Source: Candidatus Hydrogenedentota bacterium
GTDB lineage: Bacteria; Hydrogenedentota; Hydrogenedentia; Hydrogenedentales; CAILVY01
DNA: 43,541 nt
Direction: 5' to 3'
Assembly: GCA_029565395.1 (NCBI GenBank)
Contig: JAKQOG010000065.1
Span: 1 to 43,541 of the forward strand
Part shown: positions 24,795 through 32,836 of the stretch, in pieces
Layout of the letters: the number at the start of each line of letters is the position of its first letter
Position numbering within the stretch: position 1 is the stretch's first letter
Translations under genes and position numbers: made by a program
The notes under the pieces: model-generated
Told to the model about the DNA's origin: nothing
The model's database searches: none
The model's input: the letters and a program-made list of their open reading frames with translations, nothing else

Positions 24795-26210
24795 CTATTT
24801 ATCACCCAGTGTGCTGGCCCACACTTCGAGACCCTCATAAGGATTGGACATGCCAAGGAAAAGGCGTCCTTGGGCGGACACCATGGTGCGCACACCATAG
24901 CTATTGGGATTGCCCATCCCATCCGTCATCACGCAATACCACGTCACCCCGTCTTGCGTCTTATAGAGATCGCCGCCTTTGTTCGGGCGGAGCCGGATGA
25001 GATCGATCGCAGTCAGACATTTTGCGCCCGTGGTATTTGCCTTGCCGATGCCCATCATGCCCAGAATGTAACCGGGATGCGTCAGCATATAGCTCAGACC
25101 GGGCACGATGTCATAGGTTCCCACATAGAACCAGCCGTCATGTTCGCACATTGACCACATATAGGCATTGCCATCTTCGCCAAAACCGCTCTTTTCACCG
25201 CCAATGGAGTGCGGCCCCGCCACCACTTCAAGATGATCTTCCGCATCGATGCGCATCAGGTCGGCGGGGTGCAACCCGGCAATCATCCGGCCGAAAAAAC
25301 TGGCCTGGGTGCCGATATATAAATAATCTTTCCAAACCTGCATGGTCAGCACTGATTCGTTCATCCACCGCGGACCGCCTCTATCCATGATCTGAATGGG
25401 CGCGGCAGCGGGATCCGGTCCTTCGATTTTCCACAATTCCGCCCCCTGCAGCGGATTGTGCGTGCCCACGTACAGCCAGTTGTTGAAGGATTCAATCGTG
25501 AAAATGCCGACATTGCGTTTGTTGCCAAAGGCATTATCGAGAACATCCCACACGTCTGTTCCATCCGTGGCAAAAATCAACGATTCGGCGGAGTCGGCCT
25601 TACTCACCATCTCGTAATCATTATAAAAAGACAAATACAACAGGCCTTTATGGATCGTCATGCCGCGAATGGAACCTTCGCGATCCGCTTTCCAGAATTC
25701 GGTCCAGGATCCCGGTTCGCCTGTTTCCGAACGCCAGATGGACGTGGTGTCCCCGCGTCCCCCTGCATATAAAAACAATTTTCCATCCGACTGGTTCCGG
25801 TAACTTTTCATAATCCGGAAACCATGGGGGCGATCGGCCTCGGAAAGGTCTAAGTCACGGGTGTCCAGAACACTTTCCCAATGCGTGGGGCCAATATCCG
25901 GGCGGTAGCGGCGGATCTCCGGATAGACCGGCTTGTGATCTTGAAATCCTTTCCATTGCTGCACCCGGTTCCAGGTCCCCACATACACATATCCGTCGTC
26001 TGCGCTCCCATCCGCTTTAAAAAACGCCATGGCCCAGGGATAGTCATTGAAATCCTGGGCCTGATCCGCCGCGTCAAATCCATTCTGCGCCACTTGGACA
26101 AAGTCTCCCTCCGCAAGGCCTCCCGGCGCTTCCTCCGGAGATCGCAGGCAGCCCGTTCCTCCAAGAATTACAATCAAAGCCAACATTTTCAGAAAAAACA
26201 CAGTACGCAT
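24795..26210 (-). CDS. lipoprotein with beta-propeller-like repeats
   Basis: This 471-residue protein starts with a lipoprotein signal (MRTVFFLKMLALIVILGGTGC). The mature chain contains recurring strands of the form YVGTWNRVQQWKG, YVGTHNPLQGAELWKI, YIGTQASFFGRMI, FYVGTYD and LFLGMSNPYEGLEVWAS, about 50-70 residues apart. This repeat style is typical of beta-propellers, with an aromatic-Gly-Thr strand followed by a Trp strand. No catalytic motif is visible. GGAGG lies nine bases before the ATG. It is a single gene with its own terminator, next to the secreted beta-helix gene. A role in binding an extracellular polymer or partner protein is a guess; the function is unknown. Confidence 0.8.
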   Translation of the reverse strand: MRTVFFLKMLALIVILGGTGCLRSPEEAPGGLAEGDFVQVAQNGFDAADQAQDFNDYPWAMAFFKADGSADDGYVYVGTWNRVQQWKGFQDHKPVYPEIRRYRPDIGPTHWESVLDTRDLDLSEADRPHGFRIMKSYRNQSDGKLFLYAGGRGDTTSIWRSETGEPGSWTEFWKADREGSIRGMTIHKGLLYLSFYNDYEMVSKADSAESLIFATDGTDVWDVLDNAFGNKRNVGIFTIESFNNWLYVGTHNPLQGAELWKIEGPDPAAAPIQIMDRGGPRWMNESVLTMQVWKDYLYIGTQASFFGRMIAGLHPADLMRIDAEDHLEVVAGPHSIGGEKSGFGEDGNAYMWSMCEHDGWFYVGTYDIVPGLSYMLTHPGYILGMMGIGKANTTGAKCLTAIDLIRLRPNKGGDLYKTQDGVTWYCVMTDGMGNPNSYGVRTMVSAQGRLFLGMSNPYEGLEVWASTLGDK

Positions 26211-26238
26211 GGGATCACCCTCCTCAGTTCCATACCCA

Positions 26239-26268
26239 AATATCCTCTCAAATCTTCCTTCCGGTCAA
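26239..26268 (-). promoter_or_regulatory. candidate promoter for the propeller-like lipoprotein
   Basis: Read on the minus strand, TTGACC (26268-26263) and GATATT (26244-26239) are separated by 18 bases, just upstream of the GGAGG ribosome binding site of the gene at 26210. The -10 box is weak. Confidence 0.33.
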
Positions 26269-26390
26269 GAAGAGCCGGAAGACTGCATATACATTCTGCG
26301 TCACAAATCACCGCCCATATACTATACATGATGCCAATCCGGAAAGAAACTTCTTTCGAGATTTCTGGAGAACGGCAAGCGTGCCCGTTT

Positions 26391-28412
26391 TCATGAATCC
26401 TGAGATTTCTTTCCTTCCAACGCGTCTTGGATCGCCGCGTTCAACGTCTGTATGGAAAAAGGTTTTATAATATAGCCGGCGATCCCCATGGCCCTCACCT
26501 GTTCCGGCGTGAGGCTGGCCCCATACCCCGTCATGAGTATAACGGGGAGGTTGGGCGCCACCAAGGCTATCTCGCGCGCCAGATCGATACCGCTGAGCTT
26601 CGGCATCACATTGTCCGCGATTACAACGTCAAAACGGTGTGGCGCAATCCGAACAAGCTCCAATGCGGACACGCTGTCCGTTAAACACTCCACCTCATAG
26701 CCCTGGCTTCTCAGCAACTGCGCCGCCAGGGAGACAATATCCAATTCATCATCAAGCACCAGTGCGCGCATTTTGCCCGGCCGCTCAACCGCCTCCTCGG
26801 TCTGCGGGAGCAGGAGCACCCCTTCTAGCTTTGGCCAATACACCTGAAACACCGTGCCCCGGTTCAGTTCACTTTGCACCGTAATGGCCCCGCCGCCCCC
26901 TAACACAATCCCGTGCACTATCGAAAGTCCCAGACCGGTGCCCTCCCCAAATTCCTTGGTGGTGAAGAAAGGATCGAAAATGGAAGGCAGGATGGCCCCA
27001 GGGATCCCGCATCCTGTGTCCCGGACAGAAAGCCGGGCATACAACCCTTTCCGGAGCACACCCGCATCCGCATGGGTTTCTTCCTTGATTTCACAGGTAT
27101 CCAGCCGGATTTCCAACATGCCCCCCTTTTCACCCATGGCCTGCGCCGCATTGGTGCAAAGATTCACCACTACCTGATGAATTTGCGTGGCATCCGACAA
27201 AATCATTCCCGAATCATCCGTCAACTCTTGCCGAATTTCGATGGAAGAAGGCAATGTGGCACGAAGAAACCGGAGGGCCTCGCGCACCGCAAAATACACC
27301 GGCACCGGGTGCCGCTCCAATTCTTCCTTATGACTAAACGTCAGAATCTGTTTTACCAGGCTCGAGGCGCGCTGGCCCGCTTTGTTAATCAATCGCAGGT
27401 TCTCCCGCACCGGATGATTCTCCGGCAATTCCCGCAGGGCCAGTTCGCAATGGCCTAGAATGAGCATCAGCACGTTGCGGAAATCATGCGCCACCCCTCC
27501 CGCCAACCGGCCCAGCGCCTGCATTTTTTGCGATTGCAGCAACTGTTGTTCCATCAGCCTTTCGTGGGTGATGTCCCGCCCAAAAACCGCCAGCCGGACC
27601 ACCTTTCCTTGATTGTCGAAAAGAGGGTAAATCGAGTTGTTTAGCCAACGCCCAAAGCGTTGATCCTTGAATCGAATCGGCTCGCCGGTTTGCAGGCATT
27701 CCGCGATGCGCTCCTTCCGCGACTTCACTAATTCGGGCGGCAGCAAATCCAAGATATTTGTTCCCAACAATTCGGATACACTTTTGCCAAACGTTTTGGC
27801 AAAATGCTGGTTAGCCGCGATGAGCGTGCCGTCCGGCTCCATGAGAAATGCGATATCGGTCGTGGCATTCAGTATTGCCAGGGCGTTCTGCTCGCTTTTG
27901 CGCCATTCCTCTTCCGCATGTTTGCGCTCTTCCACCTCCTGTAAAAGCGCCTGATGCCGTTCCGCCAGTTCACGGCGCGACCGGTGCGCCGCAATGGCCG
28001 CCACCGCAAAACTCGCAATCAGCAGCAGGCTTCCAATGGTGAACACCACATTCTCGATAATTTTGCTCCAAAACGATTGAATCCCGATCAATGGCACGGT
28101 ATCGAACCAAGGGGTGGCGCGCGTGATGTTCAGGCCGCGAGAGAGAAGAAAAAAGAACGCCGCGGAAAACACCAATGCCGGAGCAACGCCTATCGCATAA
28201 ATAACCAGCGCCCCGGCCGCAAAAATAAAACACGCCCCCCCGAAACTCATCCATTCGTCCAGCGTGTTGCCATGTCCCCACGTATAACTGAGCATTACCG
28301 CCCCGCATTCAAGACAGGCCCCAACCCCTAATAAAATAAAAACCACCATGTACAAATGGTTTATCGATTGTTGTATATCCGGCGGCCTGCTATTCCCATC
28401 TGCACTTGACAT
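26391..28412 (-). CDS. hybrid sensor histidine kinase/response regulator
   Basis: The protein (673 residues from the chosen start) senses a signal and phosphorylates its own receiver. It has four hydrophobic N-terminal segments with a periplasmic loop, a coiled linker (ELAERHQALLQEVEERKHAEEEWRKSE), a PAS domain (NATTDIAFLMEPDGTLIAANQHFAKTFG), a HisKA domain with the phospho-acceptor His in GGVAHDFRNVL, an HATPase domain with N-box VVNLCTNAAQAMG and G-boxes DTGCGIPG and GEGTGLGLSIVHGIV, and a C-terminal receiver with acceptor Asp in VVIADNVMPKLSG. I prefer the ATG at 28412, with GGGG six bases upstream and a promoter whose start point lies inside the longer frame; a GTG at 28505 is the longer alternative. 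No DNA-binding output domain is present, so a separate partner is expected. It is divergent from the ROK kinase gene. Confidence 0.9.
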   Translation of the reverse strand: MSSADGNSRPPDIQQSINHLYMVVFILLGVGACLECGAVMLSYTWGHGNTLDEWMSFGGACFIFAAGALVIYAIGVAPALVFSAAFFFLLSRGLNITRATPWFDTVPLIGIQSFWSKIIENVVFTIGSLLLIASFAVAAIAAHRSRRELAERHQALLQEVEERKHAEEEWRKSEQNALAILNATTDIAFLMEPDGTLIAANQHFAKTFGKSVSELLGTNILDLLPPELVKSRKERIAECLQTGEPIRFKDQRFGRWLNNSIYPLFDNQGKVVRLAVFGRDITHERLMEQQLLQSQKMQALGRLAGGVAHDFRNVLMLILGHCELALRELPENHPVRENLRLINKAGQRASSLVKQILTFSHKEELERHPVPVYFAVREALRFLRATLPSSIEIRQELTDDSGMILSDATQIHQVVVNLCTNAAQAMGEKGGMLEIRLDTCEIKEETHADAGVLRKGLYARLSVRDTGCGIPGAILPSIFDPFFTTKEFGEGTGLGLSIVHGIVLGGGGAITVQSELNRGTVFQVYWPKLEGVLLLPQTEEAVERPGKMRALVLDDELDIVSLAAQLLRSQGYEVECLTDSVSALELVRIAPHRFDVVIADNVMPKLSGIDLAREIALVAPNLPVILMTGYGASLTPEQVRAMGIAGYIIKPFSIQTLNAAIQDALEGKKSQDS

Positions 28413-28486
28413 GACATTCCCCATCGCGGCTCTGGCCGCACATACTAGCATCCAGCTTGACAATGATCCCGTAAAGCCATGTTCGG

Positions 28487-28515
28487 ATGCTAACGAATTT
28501 TCCACACGGGGTCAA
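28487..28515 (-). promoter_or_regulatory. candidate promoter for the hybrid sensor kinase
   Basis: On the minus strand TTGACC (28515-28510) and TAGCAT (28492-28487) are 17 bases apart. The transcript would begin near 28480, which supports the start codon at 28412 rather than the GTG at 28505. Confidence 0.42.
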
Positions 28516-28637
28516 ATTCATCCCAGGCATTTGAGCGGTAAAGCGGGAGCCGCGCGATGATTTTCTTACACGTGGCTATTCCCTAATACGGCGGATTCAT
28601 GCTATGCTTGCCACAGCAGCGAGAAGGAGAACGTTCC

Positions 28638-29624
28638 ATGGGTCAGTTATTGAAACCAGACGATTTCGTAGTGGGGTTGGATATTGGCGGCACTAAGTTC
28701 ATGGCTGCCGTCATGAATCATAAATTTAAAGTGATGGGACGATCTAGAAAACGGAGCAAGTCCAGGAAAAATCCTTCGGAAAAGGCCGAAGATCGTATTA
28801 TCCGCATTGTCGAAGAGGCAATCCGTGAGGCGGGAAATCCTGTCATAAAAGGCATCGGCGCAGGCTCTCCCGGCCCCTTGGATCCCGCCACCGGCATTAT
28901 CATCGATACGCCCAATCTCGGATGGAAGAATTTCCCCCTGGCCGATATCCTCAAGGAACATTTCGGCGTCCCCGTCGTGGTGGATAATGACGTAAACGTC
29001 GGCACCTATGGCGAATGGTGCTTCGGACAAGTCAGCCAGTGCGAAGATGTCGTTGGAATTTTCCCCGGCACTGGTATTGGAGGTGGCATCATCATCAACC
29101 GGAAATTGCTGCATGGATTTTCCGGCGCAGCCGGTGAAGTGGGCCACATGACCCTCGAAGTCGACGGACCCTATTGCGGCTGCGGGAAAAGGGGATGCCT
29201 CGAAGCACTCGCCTCACGCATCGCCATCGCCAAAGAAGTGGCCGCCCTAGCCGCCCGTGGAGATGCCCCCTACATCCTCGAACACTGCGGAACCGACCTT
29301 GCAAACATGCGTAGCGGAGAAATTGCCGAAGCTATCCGCGCCGGGGAGAAAATGGTCGAAAGCGTGGTCCGCAAGGCCGCCTTCTACACCGGAATCGCCG
29401 TCGCCAATCTCATCAACATATTGAGCCCGGAAGCTGTCGTGCTCGGCGGAGGACTTGTCGAAGCCATGACCGACCTTTATCTCGAAGAAGTGAACCGCGC
29501 CGTGAAAGAACACGCCATGAAGTTTCTGCGGAAAGGCGTCAAGATTGTACCCGCCAAGTTGGGTGACGACGCCGTGGTTTTGGGCGCCGCCCACATGATC
29601 GCGGAAAAATTGAGCGCAACATAA
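28638..29624 (+). CDS. ROK-family sugar kinase (glucokinase-like)
   Basis: The 328-residue protein is an ROK-family ATP-dependent hexokinase. The phosphate loop is VVGLDIGGTKFMAAV near the N-terminus. Other landmarks are GAGSPGPLD, NDVNVGTYGEW, the FPGTGIGGGI block, and the zinc-binding motif GHMTLEVDGPYCGCGKRGCLEALAS, with the His and three Cys ligands intact. It lacks the N-terminal winged helix of ROK repressors, so it is an enzyme. GlcK-type glucokinases are the closest match, but a related aldose or N-acetylhexosamine substrate is possible. AGGAGA lies eight bases before the ATG at 28638; the frame opens at 28599. It probably traps imported sugar in the cytoplasm. Rubrerythrin follows 24 bases downstream, so they may be co-transcribed. 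Confidence 0.9.
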   Translation: MGQLLKPDDFVVGLDIGGTKFMAAVMNHKFKVMGRSRKRSKSRKNPSEKAEDRIIRIVEEAIREAGNPVIKGIGAGSPGPLDPATGIIIDTPNLGWKNFPLADILKEHFGVPVVVDNDVNVGTYGEWCFGQVSQCEDVVGIFPGTGIGGGIIINRKLLHGFSGAAGEVGHMTLEVDGPYCGCGKRGCLEALASRIAIAKEVAALAARGDAPYILEHCGTDLANMRSGEIAEAIRAGEKMVESVVRKAAFYTGIAVANLINILSPEAVVLGGGLVEAMTDLYLEEVNRAVKEHAMKFLRKGVKIVPAKLGDDAVVLGAAHMIAEKLSAT

Positions 29625-29648
29625 GAATCAGGTGGAAAGGATGTAGAT

Positions 29649-30149
29649 ATGTCAACAATGGAGAATCTGGGCGCAGCGTTTGCGGGGGAAAGCCAGGCGA
29701 ACCGGAAATACTTGGCCTTTGCAAAAAAAGCGGAGGCCGATGGCTTTCCGCAGGTGGCCCGGTTATTCCGCGCGGCCGCGGCCGCGGAAACCGTCCATGC
29801 TCACGCCCATCTGCGGGCAATGGATGGCGTAAAGACCACCGTGGAAAACCTCCAGTCGGCCATCGCCGGGGAAGCCCATGAAAGCAACAGCATGTACCCG
29901 GAGTTTATTGCCCAGGCCGAGCAGGAAGGCAACAAGCGCGCCCTGACGAGTTTCAAGAACGCATTGGAAGTCGAGAAACAACATCATGCGCTGTATACGG
30001 ATGCGCTGCAATCGGTGAATAGCGGAAAGGATCTGGACACGGCCCCCATCCATGTATGTGATGTCTGCGGATGCACCATCGCAGGAGACGTGCCGGACCG
30101 CTGCCCCATCTGCAACGCACCGCGCGAGCGCTTTTTCGGGGTGCCATAA
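29649..30149 (+). CDS. rubrerythrin
   Basis: The 166-residue protein has an N-terminal four-helix diiron domain (ENLGAAFAGESQANRKYLAFAKKAEADG, then AAAAAETVHAHAHLRAM) and a C-terminal rubredoxin-like iron site with two CxxC pairs (HVCDVCGCTIAG and RCPICNAPRERF). Rubrerythrins reduce hydrogen peroxide in the cytoplasm of anaerobes and microaerophiles, using electrons passed through the rubredoxin site. Length and iron ligands look complete. It lies 24 bases after the ROK kinase gene. The 129-base inverted-repeat element starts 20 bases after its stop and may end its transcript. Its presence suggests an anaerobic or microaerobic lifestyle. Confidence 0.93.
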   Translation: MSTMENLGAAFAGESQANRKYLAFAKKAEADGFPQVARLFRAAAAAETVHAHAHLRAMDGVKTTVENLQSAIAGEAHESNSMYPEFIAQAEQEGNKRALTSFKNALEVEKQHHALYTDALQSVNSGKDLDTAPIHVCDVCGCTIAGDVPDRCPICNAPRERFFGVP

Positions 30150-30169
30150 TTTAGAGAGAAAACCATCCC

Positions 30170-30298
30170 AGGCATTTGCGAAATAGGCCTTTCTATTCTA
30201 AAAATCAAAAGATACAGGGCAAATTACTGGCATTGCATAGCCGAATCGTTGCTTTTTCATTTACCCAGAGGAGAAAAAGGCCTATTTCGCAAATGCCT
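30170..30298. repeat. 129-base inverted-repeat element (MITE-like)
   Basis: A 23-base arm at 30170-30192, beginning AGGCATTTGCGAAATAGG, is perfectly repeated in inverted orientation at 30276-30298. The 83 bases between have no reading frame. CCC stands directly outside both arms and could be a three-base target duplication. The first 18 bases of the arm recur as a third copy at 43402-43419. Size and form match a miniature transposable element; mobilisation by an insertion sequence elsewhere in the genome is inferred. It could also act as a long-stem terminator after rubrerythrin. Confidence 0.7.
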
Positions 30299-30476
30299 CC
30301 CATCTGTTTATGCTTGATATTTCCTGCAATTTAGTAGATAATACATTACCCAACGGAGAAGCTGCCCCCGACATTTTCAGGGAGCGGGGCCTCGGGCGGA
30401 TAGTCGGCGCGTTAAAGCGTCTTTGGTAACATGGGAGTTTTATTGCGCCTGGGTGCGCCTTGGAGAGGTTCGAGCA
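30299..30476. other. intergenic stretch upstream of the arginine decarboxylase gene
   Basis: Together with the repeat element this makes a 327-base gap without a gene. I see no clear promoter or hairpin apart from the element itself. The arginine decarboxylase frame stays open from 30423, but the start with a ribosome binding site is at 30477. Confidence 0.4.
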
Positions 30477-31031
30477 ATGTCCTTCAGCGTAGTTCCAAGT
30501 AAAGTATTCTTTGTAACAGGTTTGGGAATCCACCGCCATAAGCTCGCCTCTTTTGAGGCTTCCTTGAGATCGGCGAACATTGCGCAATTTAACTTGGTCT
30601 ATGTCTCCTCCATTTTACCGCCCCGGTGCGAAGTGGTTTCGAAGGAAGAAGGCCTCCAGAGCCTCAGCCCTGGCCAGATCGTCTACTGCGTCATGGCCCG
30701 AAGCGAAACCAACGAACCCAGCCGCCTCATTACCGCGGCCATCGGTATGGCGGTTCCTAACGAGAGCAACCGGTACGGATATATTTCCGAACATCACGGC
30801 TATGGTTTGACCGCCGATGAAGCCGGTGAACTCGCCGAAGACCTCGCCGCCACCATGCTTGCCACCACCCTTGGCATCGAATTCGATCCCGATGTGGCCT
30901 GGGACGAACGCAAGCAAATTTATGAAGCCAGCGGCCAGATCATCAAGACAACCGCTCACGCCGTGGCGGCCGAAGGCGATCCCAAGGGATTGTGGTCCAC
31001 TGCTATTTCCGCCGCCGTGTTTGTTCCCTGA
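30477..31031 (+). CDS. pyruvoyl-dependent arginine decarboxylase
   Basis: The 184-residue protein matches the PvlArgDC family, which converts arginine to agmatine using a pyruvoyl group made by self-cleavage. The cleavage motif VSSILPP is present at residues 43-49, so the chain should split between S44 and S45, and S45 should become the pyruvoyl group. The later YISEHHGYGLTADEAGE region is also typical. GGAGAGG lies eight bases before the ATG at 30477; an open frame from 30423 has no such site. The agmatinase gene starts ten bases after its stop, so together they make putrescine from arginine. The family is best known from archaea and chlamydiae and is different from the PLP-dependent SpeA. 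Confidence 0.92.
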   Translation: MSFSVVPSKVFFVTGLGIHRHKLASFEASLRSANIAQFNLVYVSSILPPRCEVVSKEEGLQSLSPGQIVYCVMARSETNEPSRLITAAIGMAVPNESNRYGYISEHHGYGLTADEAGELAEDLAATMLATTLGIEFDPDVAWDERKQIYEASGQIIKTTAHAVAAEGDPKGLWSTAISAAVFVP

Positions 31032-31041
31032 GACGCACCCC

Positions 31042-31893
31042 ATGCGATTCGGTGACTTTCCCGAGAATTATTGTGTTTATGAAACCTCCCGGGTGGTCCT
31101 GCTGCCTATTCCCTTTGACAAGACAAGTTCATGGATAAAAGGCGCAGACAACGGCCCCGAAGCAATCCTAAAGGCTTCTCCCGCCCTCGAATGGTACGAT
31201 ATCCTGACCGGCGTCGAAGTCTACCGCGAAGGCATCTACACCGCCCCGCCCATCCTCGCCCAAACCCCCGAAGAAATGATCGAGGAAGGATATCAACAGG
31301 CAAAGCGGCACATGCAAGCCGGAAAATTCGTCGTCACCCTCGGAGGAGAACATTCCGTAACCCTGGGGCCCGTCCGTGCCCTTGCGGAAGCGTGCCCCGA
31401 TCTCAGCGTCCTCCATCTCGACGCCCACGGCGACACCCGTGAAACCTATGAAGGCAGCCCTTACAATCATGCCTGCATCATGGCCCGCGTGAAGGAATGC
31501 GTTGCAAACACCGTCTCCGTAGGCCTTCGCAGCATCGACGCCTCCGAAATGTCTCATCTGGACCCCGCACGCACGTTCTATGCCCATCAATTGCGTCAAA
31601 ACCCATCCTGGCCCGCGCAAGCATTGGATCTATTAAACGACAACGTCTACGTAACCATCGATTTGGATGTGTTTGATCCCTCCGTCCTCCCGGCTACGGG
31701 CACCCCGGAACCCGGCGGATTAGGATGGTATGATGTGATAGAATTACTCGATATGGTGGCGCGTTCCAAACGGGTGATGGGCTTTGATATAGTGGAGCTG
31801 TGCCCGATGGGTCACCCCGCATCCGAATTCGTGGCCGCGAAACTGCTCTACACCTTCTTAAGTCTTATCCACGCCCACCATGCCTGGCATTGA
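31042..31893 (+). CDS. speB: agmatinase (agmatine to putrescine)
   Basis: The 283-residue protein belongs to the arginase/agmatinase/ureohydrolase family and keeps the dinuclear manganese ligands: the His in GGEHSVTLG, the Asp/His/Asp cluster in LHLDAHGDTRETYEG, and the Asp pair in TIDLDVFDPSVLP. These hydrolases split agmatine or arginine. Agmatinase is preferred because the gene follows a pyruvoyl arginine decarboxylase by ten bases, giving a complete two-step cytoplasmic route from arginine to putrescine plus urea. The ATG at 31042 begins MRFGDFPENYCVYETSR; the frame runs further upstream inside the decarboxylase gene, which is not credible. A small charged protein gene follows 20 bases downstream. 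A spermidine or homospermidine synthase gene is not seen here. Confidence 0.92.
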   Translation: MRFGDFPENYCVYETSRVVLLPIPFDKTSSWIKGADNGPEAILKASPALEWYDILTGVEVYREGIYTAPPILAQTPEEMIEEGYQQAKRHMQAGKFVVTLGGEHSVTLGPVRALAEACPDLSVLHLDAHGDTRETYEGSPYNHACIMARVKECVANTVSVGLRSIDASEMSHLDPARTFYAHQLRQNPSWPAQALDLLNDNVYVTIDLDVFDPSVLPATGTPEPGGLGWYDVIELLDMVARSKRVMGFDIVELCPMGHPASEFVAAKLLYTFLSLIHAHHAWH

Positions 31894-31913
31894 AGAAACA
31901 AGGAATACGGCGG

Positions 31914-32123
31914 ATGTCTGACGAAGAATCCTTTCGGCGAAAAAATGAACTATCCGGGCGCTGGCACCGGCGGCGCCGCATCCATTCAAAGGCACACGAT
32001 ATTCTTCATGAGGGAGAGGAGGAGTCCGGCGAGGCCATTACTTCCCGCCGGCGCCGCATCCATCGCGATCCCGAATGGGCCGATACCGAAAAAGAAGACC
32101 ACCCCGACGACGACTACGCATAA
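31914..32123 (+). CDS. small highly charged protein, unknown function
   Basis: This 69-residue reading frame starts at an ATG preceded by AAGGAA eight bases upstream and lies 20 bases after the agmatinase stop. The product is extremely rich in Arg, Glu, Asp and His and contains the motif RRRRIH twice (SGRWHRRRRIHSKAHD and TSRRRRIHRDPEW), separated by an acidic stretch, with an acidic tail EDHPDDDYA. It has no hydrophobic core, signal or known domain and is probably disordered. Nucleic-acid or polyamine-related binding is only a guess. The internal repeat is also visible in the DNA (GGCGCCGCATCCAT appears twice). A non-coding artefact remains possible. Confidence 0.5.
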   Translation: MSDEESFRRKNELSGRWHRRRRIHSKAHDILHEGEEESGEAITSRRRRIHRDPEWADTEKEDHPDDDYA

Positions 32124-32165
32124 TCAGAACGCCGCCGCACATGCCTTCCGTTTTATGAATCCTGT

Positions 32166-32663
32166 TTACGGATTCTCATCGGCGCTCGGGCCATATACTC
32201 CCGGCAACGGAACATCAAGCAACCGGAGATACACCGTTAACTGTCCCCGATGATGTACGATATGATTCAATACCATGCTCCGGAGCGCTGCAACACGCGG
32301 AAGCTCGAAATACACCTGATCGCCTCCCCGCAGCCGCCACGGCTGCATCATGTGTTCATCGCTTATGCCCTGCATCCCGGCCTCCGCCGCGGAAACGTTC
32401 TTGGCATGCTGTGCCACCAGTTCCGCGCGAGTGGCCGGTTCAAAAGGCGTGTAGCCTTCCTTGACGAAATCCAGTTCATCCTTGTTTAGAATGGATAGAA
32501 TAAAAAGCGGCAATTCCGCAATATGGCCTGAAAGCCGCTGCAAGGTCATCGACTTCTTGTGCGGCCGCCAGCCCAGCTTCTCATCCGGCGCCCGCTCCAA
32601 CAGTTTTGCGGTTACGCCCGCTTCATACACAAACTCTTGCCGTAACGCATCAAGAATACTCAT
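32166..32663 (-). CDS. DinB-family protein (four-helix bundle)
   Basis: The 165-residue protein has the DinB/YfiT-like pattern. It starts MSILDALRQEFVYEAGVTAKLLERAPDEKLGWRPHKKSMTLQRLSGHIAELP, where the His in SGHIAE is the first metal ligand, and ends with the second histidine block in HIVHHRGQLTVYLRLLDVPLPGVYGPSADE. Families of this fold bind nickel or zinc and include thiol-dependent transferases, but most members have no known function. GGAGG lies seven bases before the ATG at 32663; the frame opens at 32702. It is convergent with the small charged protein gene and divergent from the secreted EGQPEG-linker gene. Confidence 0.9.
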   Translation of the reverse strand: MSILDALRQEFVYEAGVTAKLLERAPDEKLGWRPHKKSMTLQRLSGHIAELPLFILSILNKDELDFVKEGYTPFEPATRAELVAQHAKNVSAAEAGMQGISDEHMMQPWRLRGGDQVYFELPRVAALRSMVLNHIVHHRGQLTVYLRLLDVPLPGVYGPSADENP

Positions 32664-32704
32664 CGGTTTTCCTCCTTTTTGTTGCACCGCAGGTATAGAC
32701 ATTC

Positions 32705-32733
32705 AGTGTACGAAACTTTCCCTCTTGCAGCAA
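32705..32733 (-). promoter_or_regulatory. candidate promoter for the DinB-family gene
   Basis: On the minus strand TTGCTG (32733-32728) and TACACT (32710-32705) are separated by 17 bases, giving a leader of about 40 bases to the start at 32663. Both boxes are imperfect. Confidence 0.35.
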
Positions 32734-32836
32734 GAAAACGCCAAAAAAAACTTTGCCCTGCTGGAAACTTGAGCCGGACGCGGCAAGAAGGTACTCTTGT
32801 GTGGTGCCGGCTACCGGAAAAGGAAAGGATGCTCGT

